From Halomonas salipaludis (GTDB lineage Bacteria; Pseudomonadota; Gammaproteobacteria; Pseudomonadales; Halomonadaceae): 64,000 nt of DNA. Below are positions 7,631-17,322 of the stretch, piece by piece (position 1 is the stretch's first letter; each line of letters starts with the position of its first letter). The notes beneath the pieces were generated by a model. The model was given only the letters and a program-made list of their open reading frames with translations, did not search any database and was not told where the DNA came from. The position numbers and the translations under genes were made by a program. The DNA lies in assembly GCF_002286975.1 (NCBI RefSeq), contig NZ_NSKB01000005.1:465332-529331 (forward strand), read 5' to 3'.

Positions 7631-8380
7631 ATGTCGCTAGATCACCTGCCCCGCCACCAGGGTGGCGCCGACGCCCTGGCACGGCTGTTGGGTCAGGCAC
7701 TATTGGCCGGTAGCTGGCAGCCGGGCGAGGTCTTCCCCCGCGAGCTGGACCTGTGCAAACACTTCGAGGTCAGCCGTAACCAGGTACGCAATGCGCTGGC
7801 CAGCCTCACCGCCACCGGCCTGATCGAGCGCACCGCCGGGCGCGGCACCCGGGTCTGCCAGATCAGTGACTGGCACCTGCTCGACCCGCTGATGAGCGAG
7901 TGGTTGGCCGGGCTGGAGGCTCCCGACCCCAAACTGGTGCGTGAGATCTTTGCCTTCCGCTACTCCGCCGAGCCGGTGGTTGCCAGCCTCGCCGCGAATG
8001 CCGCGGTGGCCGCCGACATCGCGGCAATCGAGCAGGCCTTCGACGGCATGCGCATCACCGCCAGCGCCCAGCAAGCCGCCCGCCATGTCGAGTACGACCT
8101 GGCCTTCCATGAAGCGATCTACCGGGCCAGCCACAATCTGGTGTGGCGGCAGATGGGCCATCTGCTGCGGCCCTCCATCATGGCGCTGATCCAGCACTCG
8201 CAGCACAGCGTTGCGACCCTCGACGACAGCCTGGTGCGCCATGGCCGGGTGCTGGCGGCGATCCGCGCAGGCCAGCCCCAGGCCGCCGAGCGTGCCGCTC
8301 GCGAGGTGCTCAAGCGCACCGCCATCGACCTCGGCATCGTCGCCGAGGCAGCCGACACCCTACCGTCGAACGAACGCTGA
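7631..8380 (+). CDS. dgoR: GntR/FadR-family regulator of galactonate catabolism (DgoR-like)
   Basis: 249 residues. The N-terminal winged helix has [20 protein letters not shown] then [22 protein letters not shown]-terminal all-helical FCD ligand domain begins near residue 95 ([20 protein letters not shown]) and holds the His/Asp residues that bind metal in this class. GGAGAG precedes the ATG. It leads the dgo genes, as dgoR does in Escherichia coli, where it represses the operon until D-galactonate is present. The symbol rests on context as much as on sequence. Confidence 0.8.
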   Translation: MSLDHLPRHQGGADALARLLGQALLAGSWQPGEVFPRELDLCKHFEVSRNQVRNALASLTATGLIERTAGRGTRVCQISDWHLLDPLMSEWLAGLEAPDPKLVREIFAFRYSAEPVVASLAANAAVAADIAAIEQAFDGMRITASAQQAARHVEYDLAFHEAIYRASHNLVWRQMGHLLRPSIMALIQHSQHSVATLDDSLVRHGRVLAAIRAGQPQAAERAAREVLKRTAIDLGIVAEAADTLPSNER

Positions 8381-8390
8381 GGAATCGCAT

Positions 8391-9539
8391 ATGAAGATCA
8401 CTCGACTCAAGACCTGGCAGGTGCCGCCGCGCTGGCTGTTCCTCAAGATCGAGACCGACGCGGGCTGCTACGGCTGGGGTGAGCCGGTCATCGAGGGGCG
8501 CGCTGCCACCGTCGAGGCCGCCGTCCATGAACTCGCCGACTATCTGGTCGGCCAGGATCCGCACCGCATCGAGCATCTCTGGAATATCCTCTATCGTGCC
8601 GGTTTCTACCGCGGCGGTCCGATCCTGATGAGCGCCATCGCTGGCATCGACCAGGCGCTGTGGGACCTCAAGGGCCGCGATCTCGGGGTGCCGGTGCATC
8701 AACTGCTGGGCGGCGCGGTGCGCGACAAGATGCGCATGTATGCCTGGACCGGCGGCGACCGGCCCAGCGAAGTGGGCGAGGGGGCCCGGGCGCTGGTCGA
8801 GCAGGGCTTCACCGCCTTCAAGATGAACGGCACGCCGGAGCTGGCCATTGTCGACTCCCACCACAAGATCGACGAGGCGGTGGCGCGGGTCGCCGAGGCG
8901 CGCCAGGCGGTGGGGCCCGCCGTCGGTATCGGCATCGATTTCCACGGCCGCGTGCACCGCCCGATGGCCAAGGCGCTGCTGCGCGAGCTGGAACCCTTCC
9001 ATCCGATGTTCGTCGAGGAGCCGGTGGCCCCCGAGCACCTGCCGTGCCTCAAGCAGATCGCCGGCGGTCTCGGCTATCCGCTGGCGACCGGCGAGCGGCT
9101 ACACACGCGCTTCCAGTTCCGCGACCTGCTGGCCGACGGCATGATCGATATCATCCAGCCTGACCTCTCCCACTGCGGCGGCATCAGCGAGGGGCTCAAG
9201 ATCGCCGCCCTGGCCTCGGCCCACGATGTGGCGCTGGCACCGCACTGCCCGCTGGGTCCGCTGACCCTGGCCACCTCGCTGCAGCTGGATGCGGTGTGCC
9301 ACAACACCTTCATCCAGGAGCAGAGCATGGGCATCCACTACAACCAGGGCAACGACGTCCTCGACTATCTGGTCGACAAGTCGGCGCTGGCCATCGAAGA
9401 CGGCTTCTGCGCCATTCCCCAGGGCCCCGGGCTGGGTGTGGAGATCGATGAGGCGTTCGTCGAGGAGCGCGCCAAGGTCGGCCACCGTTGGCGCAATCCG
9501 GTGTGGACCCACGCCGACGGCTCGGTAGCCGAATGGTGA
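8391..9539 (+). CDS. dgoD: D-galactonate dehydratase
   Basis: 382 residues, the length of the E. coli enzyme. It belongs to the mandelate-racemase subgroup of the enolase superfamily. It dehydrates D-galactonate to 2-dehydro-3-deoxy-galactonate with Mg2+. Visible landmarks are the capping domain start [20 protein letters not shown], the IGIDFHGR metal/base region, [22 protein letters not shown], and the catalytic His region [15 protein letters not shown]. The ATG at 8391 comes 10 bp after the dgoR stop; the frame opens earlier inside dgoR but without a ribosome site. Confidence 0.93.
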   Translation: MKITRLKTWQVPPRWLFLKIETDAGCYGWGEPVIEGRAATVEAAVHELADYLVGQDPHRIEHLWNILYRAGFYRGGPILMSAIAGIDQALWDLKGRDLGVPVHQLLGGAVRDKMRMYAWTGGDRPSEVGEGARALVEQGFTAFKMNGTPELAIVDSHHKIDEAVARVAEARQAVGPAVGIGIDFHGRVHRPMAKALLRELEPFHPMFVEEPVAPEHLPCLKQIAGGLGYPLATGERLHTRFQFRDLLADGMIDIIQPDLSHCGGISEGLKIAALASAHDVALAPHCPLGPLTLATSLQLDAVCHNTFIQEQSMGIHYNQGNDVLDYLVDKSALAIEDGFCAIPQGPGLGVEIDEAFVEERAKVGHRWRNPVWTHADGSVAEW

Positions 9540-10492
9540 GCGCGGTGGCCCAACGCCTGAGCTGGATCGCCGTCGACTGGGGCTCCAGCAACCTGCGCGC
9601 CTGGGCCCTGGATGCCCAAGGTGAGGTGCTGGCCCGGGCCACCAGCCCGCAGGGCATGCTGTCGCTCGCTCCTGGCGATTACGAAGCGGCACTGCTCGAC
9701 GCGATTGGCGGCTGGCTGCCCGACAGCGGGCGCGTCGCGGTGCTGGTGTGCGGCATGGCTGGTGCCCGCCAGGGCTGGCGCGAGGCCGCCTACCTGCCGC
9801 TGCCGGCACGTCTGGACGACCTGCAGCGCGGCGCAGTGAGCCCGCCGGTCTGTGATCCGCGCCTGGCCGTGCAGCTGCTGCCGGGGCTGTGCCAGACCCG
9901 CGAGGGTGCCTTCGATGTGATGCGCGGCGAGGAGACCCAGCTGGCCGGCCTGGTGGCACACGAGCCTGGCTTCTCGGGACTGGTTTGCCTGCCCGGCACC
10001 CACGCCAAGTGGGCACGCATCGAGCGGGGCGTAGTGCCCCGTTTCACTACCTGCATCACCGGCGAGCTGTACGGCTTGCTGGCCCGCCACTCGCTGCTCA
10101 AGCACTCGATCGGCAACGACGACCCCAGTGTTGCCGGTGACCGCGAGGCCTTCGTCGCCGCGGTGCGTCAGAGCCATAGCGCGCCGGGGCGCTATAGTGC
10201 GGCGCTGTTCGGGCTGCGTGCCGCCGATCTGCTGGATGGCGAGCTGCCCAGCGGCGCTGCGCGTGGGGCCCGCCTGGCCGCGCGACTTTCAGGGCTCACC
10301 ATCGGCCTGGAGCTGGCCGGCCTGGGCAGTGAGTTGGACGCCGAGGCCCCGGTCACGCTGATCGGTGACGCCGGCCTGTGCGCACGCTATGCCTTGGCGC
10401 TGGAGTCCCTGGGCCACGCCAGCCGCTGCCTGGACGGCGAGGCCGCCGTGCTGGCCGGCCTGAGCCTGGCCCAGGCGTCTCGCCAGGCTTGA
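9533..10492 (+). CDS. dgoK: 2-dehydro-3-deoxygalactonokinase
   Basis: About 319 residues of the DgoK family (ASKHA fold). It phosphorylates 2-dehydro-3-deoxy-galactonate with ATP, the second step of the De Ley-Doudoroff route. The phosphate-1 motif is [25 protein letters not shown] and [12 protein letters not shown] are typical further motifs. ATG 9533 overlaps the dgoD stop by 7 bp; GTG 9536 is an alternative. Coupled translation is likely. Confidence 0.92.
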   Translation: MVSAVAQRLSWIAVDWGSSNLRAWALDAQGEVLARATSPQGMLSLAPGDYEAALLDAIGGWLPDSGRVAVLVCGMAGARQGWREAAYLPLPARLDDLQRGAVSPPVCDPRLAVQLLPGLCQTREGAFDVMRGEETQLAGLVAHEPGFSGLVCLPGTHAKWARIERGVVPRFTTCITGELYGLLARHSLLKHSIGNDDPSVAGDREAFVAAVRQSHSAPGRYSAALFGLRAADLLDGELPSGAARGARLAARLSGLTIGLELAGLGSELDAEAPVTLIGDAGLCARYALALESLGHASRCLDGEAAVLAGLSLAQASRQA

Positions 10493-10525
10493 GGCCTGAT
10501 CATGGAATCTGCTGGAGACTGCCCT

Positions 10526-11131
10526 ATGACACTGCCCCTGATCGGTATCCTGCGCGGCGTTACCCCCGAGCAAGCGGTAGCGGTAGGCGAGGCGGCACTC
10601 GCCGCCGGGATCACGACCCTCGAGGTGCCGCTCAATTCGCCCCAGCCGTTCGACAGCATCGCGCGGCTGCGCGAGGCGCTGGGAGAGCGTGCGCTGGTTG
10701 GTGCGGGCACCGTGCTGAGCCCCGCCCAGGTTCGCGAGGTGCACGCCGCCGGCGGGCAGCTGGTGGTCTCGCCCAACTGTCGCCCGGCGGTGATCGAGGC
10801 GACGCGACGGCTCGACATGCAGAGCTGGCCGGGGGTGGTCACGCCCAGCGAGGCCTTCGACGCCCTCGACGCCGGCGCCAGCGGGCTCAAGCTGTTCCCC
10901 GCGGTGCAGGTGGGTATCGCCGGCATGCAGGCGCTGCGTGCGGTGCTGCCTGCCGGCACCCGGCTCTACGCGGTAGGCGGTATCGGTGTCGACAACTTCG
11001 CCGCCTGGCGCGCCGCCGGCGTCGACGGCGCGGGCCTGGGTAGCGCGCTTTACCAGCCGGGGCAGGCGGCTGGCCAGGTGGGCGAGCAGGCTCGCACCCT
11101 GGTGGCGGCCTGGCAGGCCAGCACGGCCTGA
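10526..11131 (+). CDS. dgoA: 2-dehydro-3-deoxy-6-phosphogalactonate aldolase
   Basis: 201 residues of the KDPG/KDPGal class I aldolase family. It splits 2-dehydro-3-deoxy-6-phosphogalactonate into pyruvate and glyceraldehyde-3-phosphate. LPLIGILRG opens the barrel, GAGTVLSPAQV and VSPNCRPAVI follow, and the Schiff-base lysine is in SGLKLFPAVQ. The ATG at 10526 is chosen because GGAG lies 8 bp before it and gives the family N-terminus. An in-frame ATG at 10502 has no good ribosome site. It closes the catabolic run; a galactonate permease (dgoT) is not present. Confidence 0.92.
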   Translation: MTLPLIGILRGVTPEQAVAVGEAALAAGITTLEVPLNSPQPFDSIARLREALGERALVGAGTVLSPAQVREVHAAGGQLVVSPNCRPAVIEATRRLDMQSWPGVVTPSEAFDALDAGASGLKLFPAVQVGIAGMQALRAVLPAGTRLYAVGGIGVDNFAAWRAAGVDGAGLGSALYQPGQAAGQVGEQARTLVAAWQASTA

Positions 11132-11332
11132 GTCGCTTCGACCCCGCTCGAACACTACTGTTACCTTGAGGCCGACAATCGCCTCGGGGTTAGCGGTCTC
11201 GCTGAACCGCCGCTGCGGTTGAGCTAGGCCTGGTGGCAGGGCTGCCTGATCCATGCCTGCTGCTAGCTGAGGCCCACGCCTAGCGCTTAGACATTGGTAG
11301 TAATATTACATATTGCTTTTTGCAGTGACGGG

Positions 11333-11346
11333 CTTAAACGATTAAG
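11333..11346. promoter_or_regulatory. LacI-type operator-like site, distal
   Basis: CTTAAACGATTAAG has 5-bp inverted arms (CTTAA/TTAAG) about a central CG, with one mismatched pair. The central CG with A/T arms is the hallmark of LacI/GalR-family operators. It lies in the 407-bp gap before the porin gene, 148 bp (centre to centre) from a better copy at 11479-11496. The rest of the gap holds weak hairpins (for example AACCGC/GCGGTT at 11205-11220, possibly ending dgoA) and a 10-bp palindrome GTAATATTAC at 11300-11309. Confidence 0.5.
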
Positions 11347-11478
11347 TTTGCTCACAAGCCACTCTTGCATGCCCTGAGTGGCGGTGAGCGGACGGCGTCG
11401 CGAATAGTCTTGCGACACCCTGGTAGGGCATTGCACGCCAGCCTTGCAACTGTTCTGCGGCCTGGTTTCGGGCCTGTA

Positions 11479-13047
<1,569 letters not shown>

Positions 13048-13078
13048 TCGCACGCCTGGCATGCTGTTTCGATCCTTT

Positions 13079-13098
13079 CCCCACGCCTCGGCGTGGGG
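13079..13098 (+). terminator. terminator after the porin gene
   Basis: CCCCACGC / GCGTGGGG with a CTCG loop forms an 8-bp perfect stem, followed by ATTTTCGT, 32 bp after the porin stop. Confidence 0.8.
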
Positions 13099-13210
13099 AT
13101 TTTCGTGTACGGCTCGGAGTGTCCGCCTGGGTTGGGGTAGAATGCGCCTTGGTTGGGCGCGAGCATCCGGCGCGCCATCCGTCCCGACTCCCCTCAGGCC
13201 GTGAAGCGTC

Positions 13211-16102
13211 ATGAACGACATCGTAGAGACCGATAAGGAAACCGCCGCGCTCAAGGTGCCGCCCCATTCGCTGGAAGCCGAACAGTCGGTGTTGGGTGGA
13301 CTGATGCTCGACAACCAGGCCTGGGACACCGTCTCCGAGCGGCTGGTGGGGGGAGACTTCTACCGCTATGAACACCGGCTGGTGTTCAACGCCATGCAGG
13401 GCCTGGCCGAGGGCGGCCACCCGCTGGACGTGGTAACCCTCTCCGAGGCGCTGGAGAACCGCGACCAGTTGGATACCGTGGGCGGGCTGGCCTACCTCGC
13501 CGAGCTGGCGCGCAATACCCCGTCGGCGAGCAATATTCGGGCCTACGCCGATATCGTCCGTGAGCGTGCCACCCTGCGCAAACTGATCCAGGCTGCCAAC
13601 CAGGTCGCCGAGAGTGCCTTCGCGCCCCAGGGGCGGCCCGCCGACGAGCTGGTCAACGAGGCCGAGCGGCTGGTGTTCCAGATCAGCGAGGAGCGGCCCA
13701 AGTCGGGCGGCCCGATCGGCATGAGCGAGCTGCTCGCCAAGGCGGTGGACCGTATCGACGAGCTGTTCAACATGCAGGGCGAGATGAGCGGGCTGTCGAC
13801 CGGCTTTCGCGATCTCGACGACATGACCTCGGGGCTGCAGCCCTCCGACCTGGTGATCATTGCTGGACGCCCGTCGATGGGCAAATGCATCATGGCTGGC
13901 TCTCGCCTGGTAGACCCGAGCAGTGGTGCCCTGATCACCATCGATGAGCTGGTGGCTCGCCAGCAGGCTGATCTGCTGACACTGAACGACGATTTTCGCC
14001 TCTCCCCATCCAAGGCCAGTGCTTTCGTTGATGATGGCCGCAAACCGGTCTTCCGGTTGCGTACTGCGCTGGGCCGCGAGATTTGCACGACCCTGACCCA
14101 CCCCTTCCTGACTGGGGAGGGCTGGCAGTCGTTGGCGCATCTGAAGGTGGGGGAGCGTGTCGCCGTGCCGCGGCGTATTCCCGTATTCGGCCAGTCACGG
14201 ATGCCTGAACACCAGGTAAAGGTGCTGGCCTATATGGTTGCCGATGGCGGCACCACCCAGAGCTGCGCCATGTTCACCAATAGCGATCCGCGACTGCGCG
14301 AGGATTTCGCTGCGGCGATTCGAGCGTTTTCTGGCCTGGTTTGTCGGTTGGTGGAGAGCGACGGACGCACACCGGCACTGCGTGTCAGCAGGGAGCGAAC
14401 GGCGCTAGCGCACTCACGTCAGGCCTTCGCCAAGACGTTGCGGCAGACGCTGGCGCGCGCAGGGATGAGCGGTGAAGCGTTGGCGGGAGTTCTCAACGTC
14501 AGCAAGGCGGCGGTCAGTGCCTGGTGCAACGGTCGCAGCATGCCAGCTGAAGCGACGTTTGGGCGTCTCTGCCACGAGCTGGGCGTGCCAGCGGCGGAGC
14601 TTGAGGTAGCCAATTACGCCGATGTGGCAAAAAATTCCACCAACCCGTTGCGGCGCTTTCTTGAAACGCACGGGGTGTGGGGGCTGCAAGCCCCGCAGAA
14701 ACGTATCCCGGAGGCTGTCTTCCAGCTTGAGCGGCCGCTGTTGGCGTTGTTTCTCAACCGTCTGTTTGCCTGCGACGGTAGCGCTTTCGTGCAGGCCAAT
14801 GGCCAGGCGAGGATCAGTTATGCATCCTCGAGTCGTGAATTGATCCGTGACATTCAGCATCTACTACTGCGCTTCGGCATCCTGGCCAAGGTGCGCGAGA
14901 AGACCAATGGCTATGCAAACCTTGTCCATGCCCCCTGGGAGCTGGAGGTGCTGGACCGCGCCAGTATCGAGGTCTTCGCGTCTGATATCGGGATATTCAG
15001 CAAGGAGGCCCGGCTGGCCGAGGTCGTCACTTGCCTGATGGGCAAGCGAGTTCATAGCAATCGTGACAGCTTGCCCGAATCAGTGAATCATTATGTCAAG
15101 GTTGCCAAAGGCAATCGAACCTGGAAATTCCTGTTCGAGGCGGCTGGTAGGCGATTGCCTGAAGGTGGCAACCTCCATCTCACCGGGAGCAGTGCGCGCT
15201 GTCTGTCGCGTGCTCGGGCGGCTGAGTTTGCCGACGTGCTCGAGGATGAGTACCTGGCGAACCTGGCGCAGTCGGATCTCTACTGGGATGAGATCGTCGA
15301 GATCACCCCGCTGGGGCTGCAGCAGGTCTACGATCTGAGCGTAGATGGAACCCACAATTTCGTTGCCGAGGACGTCTGCGTCCACAATACCACCTTCGCC
15401 ATGAACCTGGTCGAGCATGCGGTGATCTCCAGCGACAAGCCGGTGGTGGTGTTCTCCATGGAGATGCCCGCCGAATCGCTGATGCTGCGCATGCTGTCGT
15501 CGCTGGGGCGCATCGATCAGACCCGGGTGCGCACCGGCCAGCTTGAGGATGAGGACTGGCCGCGGCTGACCTCGGCGGTCAACCTGCTCAAGGACAAGCA
15601 GCTGTTCATCGACGACACCGCGGCGCTGTCGCCCAACGAGATGCGCTCGCGGGTGCGGCGCATCGTTCGCGAGCACGGCAATATCGGCCTGATCATGATC
15701 GACTATCTTCAGCTGATGCAGATCCCTGGCTTCTCCGAGAATCGTACCGGCGAGATCTCCGAGATCTCGCGCTCGCTCAAGGGGTTGGCCAAGGAGTTCG
15801 GCTGCCCGGTGGTGTCGCTGTCGCAGCTCAACCGTTCGCTGGAGCAGCGTCCCAACAAACGCCCGGTGATGTCGGACCTGCGCGAGTCGGGCGCCATCGA
15901 GCAGGACGCCGACGTGATCGCCTTCGTTTATCGCGACGAGGTCTATAATCCGGACAATCCCGACAATCAGGGGCTCGCCGAGCTGATCATCGGCAAGCAG
16001 CGTAACGGGCCCATCGGCACGGTGCACATGGCGTTCATCGGCAAGTACACGCGCTTCGAGGATCTGGCCCCGGATAGTTACGGCCAGCACTTCGGTGAAT
16101 AG
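13211..16102 (+). CDS. dnaB: replicative DNA helicase DnaB containing an intein
   Basis: A 963-residue precursor. The extein parts total 462 residues, the normal DnaB length. The N-terminal primase-interaction domain (PPHSLEAEQSVLGGLML) precedes the RecA-like ATPase. Walker A, GRPSMGKT, is split after Lys225 by a 501-residue intein; the chain resumes at Thr727 (TTFAMNLVEHAV). Walker B lies in MIDYLQLMQ, and SQLNRSLEQRPNKRPVMSDL is DnaB motif H4. Without splicing the ATP site would be destroyed, so active helicase requires intein removal. Gene and frame are continuous. Confidence 0.97.
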   Translation: MNDIVETDKETAALKVPPHSLEAEQSVLGGLMLDNQAWDTVSERLVGGDFYRYEHRLVFNAMQGLAEGGHPLDVVTLSEALENRDQLDTVGGLAYLAELARNTPSASNIRAYADIVRERATLRKLIQAANQVAESAFAPQGRPADELVNEAERLVFQISEERPKSGGPIGMSELLAKAVDRIDELFNMQGEMSGLSTGFRDLDDMTSGLQPSDLVIIAGRPSMGKCIMAGSRLVDPSSGALITIDELVARQQADLLTLNDDFRLSPSKASAFVDDGRKPVFRLRTALGREICTTLTHPFLTGEGWQSLAHLKVGERVAVPRRIPVFGQSRMPEHQVKVLAYMVADGGTTQSCAMFTNSDPRLREDFAAAIRAFSGLVCRLVESDGRTPALRVSRERTALAHSRQAFAKTLRQTLARAGMSGEALAGVLNVSKAAVSAWCNGRSMPAEATFGRLCHELGVPAAELEVANYADVAKNSTNPLRRFLETHGVWGLQAPQKRIPEAVFQLERPLLALFLNRLFACDGSAFVQANGQARISYASSSRELIRDIQHLLLRFGILAKVREKTNGYANLVHAPWELEVLDRASIEVFASDIGIFSKEARLAEVVTCLMGKRVHSNRDSLPESVNHYVKVAKGNRTWKFLFEAAGRRLPEGGNLHLTGSSARCLSRARAAEFADVLEDEYLANLAQSDLYWDEIVEITPLGLQQVYDLSVDGTHNFVAEDVCVHNTTFAMNLVEHAVISSDKPVVVFSMEMPAESLMLRMLSSLGRIDQTRVRTGQLEDEDWPRLTSAVNLLKDKQLFIDDTAALSPNEMRSRVRRIVREHGNIGLIMIDYLQLMQIPGFSENRTGEISEISRSLKGLAKEFGCPVVSLSQLNRSLEQRPNKRPVMSDLRESGAIEQDADVIAFVYRDEVYNPDNPDNQGLAELIIGKQRNGPIGTVHMAFIGKYTRFEDLAPDSYGQHFGE
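13886..15388 (+). mobile_element. intein with LAGLIDADG homing endonuclease in the DnaB P-loop
   Basis: Codons 226-726 of dnaB. All splicing residues are present: Cys1, block B TLTH (intein residues 69-72), the C-terminal VYDLSVDGTHNFVAED block, His500-Asn501, and Thr as the first downstream extein residue. Two dodecapeptide endonuclease motifs are visible: LAYMVADGG (residues 114-122, Asp120) and LNRLFACDG (290-298, Asp297). Both acidic residues are intact, so the homing endonuclease may be active. Codon use is visibly less GC-biased than in the flanking dnaB, as expected of acquired DNA. The insertion point, inside the invariant P-loop, is a known type of intein site. Confidence 0.95.
14420..14590 (+). 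other. XRE/Cro-C1-type helix-turn-helix domain inside the intein
   Basis: Intein residues about 179-235 read LRQTLARAGMSGEALAGVLN, then VSKAAVSAWCNGRSMPAEAT and FGRLCHELGV. The spacing matches Cro/C1-type (HTH_3) domains: a first helix, G-S-x-E-x-L-A, V-S-x-x-x-V-S-x-W, G-x-x-x-P, and a last helix ending LGV. It lies between the two LAGLIDADG motifs. A role as an extra DNA-recognition module for the homing endonuclease is an inference. Confidence 0.7.
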
Positions 16103-16110
16103 GGCCGGCC

Positions 16111-16138
16111 TTGAGCCGCGGCGCCCAGCCCGTATAAT
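16111..16138 (+). promoter_or_regulatory. promoter of the small gene at 16174
   Basis: TTGAGC (16111-16116), a 16-bp spacer and a perfect TATAAT (16133-16138), 36 bp before the start codon. It lies in the short gap after dnaB, so the small gene has its own promoter. Confidence 0.6.
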
Positions 16139-16173
16139 GCCGAGCCCCACGCAACCCGCAATCAGGAGGCCTC

Positions 16174-16467
16174 ATGGCAGGCGGATTTCGACGCGGTAAC
16201 CGCAAGCGCATTCCCAAGCTCGAGGGACGTGGCGAGCTCCAGGAGCTCGAGCGCGAAGGCCCGTTCAAGGAGTGGTTGGGCATGCCCGATCTCTACCGCT
16301 ACCGGCTGGTGGTCGACGGCGTGACCTACAGCTACCAGACCGAGGACTCCGAGGTGCCGGTCAAGGTCGGCGACCGGGTGGTGTTCCGCTACAAGGAGAC
16401 CAAGGCCGGCAACTGGGTCGATCGCAACTCACTGGGCAAGGCGATCGATCCGGCCGACTATCAGTAA
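16174..16467 (+). CDS. small basic hypothetical protein
   Basis: 97 residues. AGGAGG lies 6-7 bp before the ATG, a strong ribosome site. The N-terminus is basic (MAGGFRRGNRKRIPK). The rest looks like a small all-beta domain (YRYRLVVDGVTYSYQTED, VPVKVGDRVVFRYKETKAGN), perhaps an SH3- or OB-like barrel. I do not recognise the family. The strong promoter and ribosome site and clean codon use argue that it is real. The 149-bp gap after it shows nothing convincing beyond a possible -35 (TTGACG at 16498). Confidence 0.7.
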   Translation: MAGGFRRGNRKRIPKLEGRGELQELEREGPFKEWLGMPDLYRYRLVVDGVTYSYQTEDSEVPVKVGDRVVFRYKETKAGNWVDRNSLGKAIDPADYQ

Positions 16468-16616
16468 GTACGCAGAAAGCCGGCTTGTGCCTGGAACTTG
16501 ACGACTTGGACAGAGTCACAAATGTGTCGCTGTAGGGACACGACGCTGTCATCGGGTGGCGCCATGCTCACCCCTATTTACCTACCTATCGTCGTCATTT
16601 TTCGGGAGCTGGATCC

Positions 16617-16919
16617 ATGGAGTTCGATCATCTCAAGGCGTTCGTGGCCGACCACGACAATTTCGAGATTCGCGTCATCAGCCACGCCGGCAGCCGCTAC
16701 TATCAGCTCGAGCTGGAAGACGTGGAAGGGCAGCGCCATATGCTGTGCCGGCGCGGCAAGCCGGTGATGTTTCGCGCCCTCGACGACATCTACCTCGAGC
16801 TCAAGCGCGCCGGCATCCATCGCGCCTACCTGGTGCAGTACGTGGCCCACGACGAGATGATCGGGCGCGACGCCCACTATCATGACCCGCTGTCGTCGCG
16901 CATGCCGCTGGTCTTCTAG
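16617..16919 (+). CDS. small conserved protein, DUF6482-like
   Basis: 100 residues, soluble. MEFDHLKAFVADHDNFEIRV and YYQLELEDVEGQRHML precede a Phe-Arg-Ala-Leu-Asp-Asp segment and YLVQYVAHDEMIG. It recalls small proteins of Halomonas and Pseudomonas annotated DUF6482; I recognise this with moderate confidence and no function is known. GGGAGC lies 9-10 bp upstream of the start. It converges with the DCC gene, which ends 4 bp downstream. Confidence 0.65.
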   Translation: MEFDHLKAFVADHDNFEIRVISHAGSRYYQLELEDVEGQRHMLCRRGKPVMFRALDDIYLELKRAGIHRAYLVQYVAHDEMIGRDAHYHDPLSSRMPLVF

Positions 16920-16923
16920 GCCT

Positions 16924-17322
16924 TCAGCGACCCTTGCGCCGCGCCTGCCACCAGCGCCCCAGCCGCACCCGGCGGCGCGCGAACCAGCGATATCCCGCGT
17001 CCAGCGCGCCTGCCAGCCCCGGTAGGCCGCTTATCCACACCAGCCGACGGTAGCCGAGCACCGCATACAGCGCACGGCTGGCATCCATCCCCACAAACCA
17101 TTCGCCCGCTGCGTCGCGCAGATGCAGCCGACCCATCATTGTCTCGAAACTGCTGCCCAGCGCCTCGGCATCGAAGCCGTCGGCCTGGATATCCACCAGT
17201 GCCACCCGGTCGCGACGTGGATGGCGCGCCAGCCACGCCACTTCGCGCTGGCATAGCGGGCAGTGCCCGTCGTGGTACAGCGTCACCGGTGAGCGGGCGG
17301 CGAGGGGGCGATGGCGTGGCAT
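16924..17322 (-). CDS. DCC-family (DUF393) thiol-disulfide oxidoreductase-like protein
   Basis: 132 residues. The N-terminal YHDGHCPLCQREVAWL carries the DxxCxxC signature that names the DCC family; a Trp-rich hydrophobic end and a basic tail follow. The fold is thioredoxin-like by family knowledge, but the substrate is unknown. The ATG at 17322 overlaps the photolyase stop in a TGATG junction, so it is translated with that gene. The longer frame through to 18069 is a shadow of the photolyase gene. Confidence 0.85.
   Translation of the reverse strand: MPRHRPLAARSPVTLYHDGHCPLCQREVAWLARHPRRDRVALVDIQADGFDAEALGSSFETMMGRLHLRDAAGEWFVGMDASRALYAVLGYRRLVWISGLPGLAGALDAGYRWFARRRVRLGRWWQARRKGR

Noticed and set aside
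10502..10525. Earlier dgoA start adding MESAGDCP
   Set aside because: No ribosome site at the right distance; GGAG precedes the ATG at 10526 and the family N-terminus matches there.
13211..16102. dnaB as a pseudogene because Walker A is split
   Set aside because: The frame is continuous and the insert has all intein splicing residues, so the product should mature to normal DnaB.
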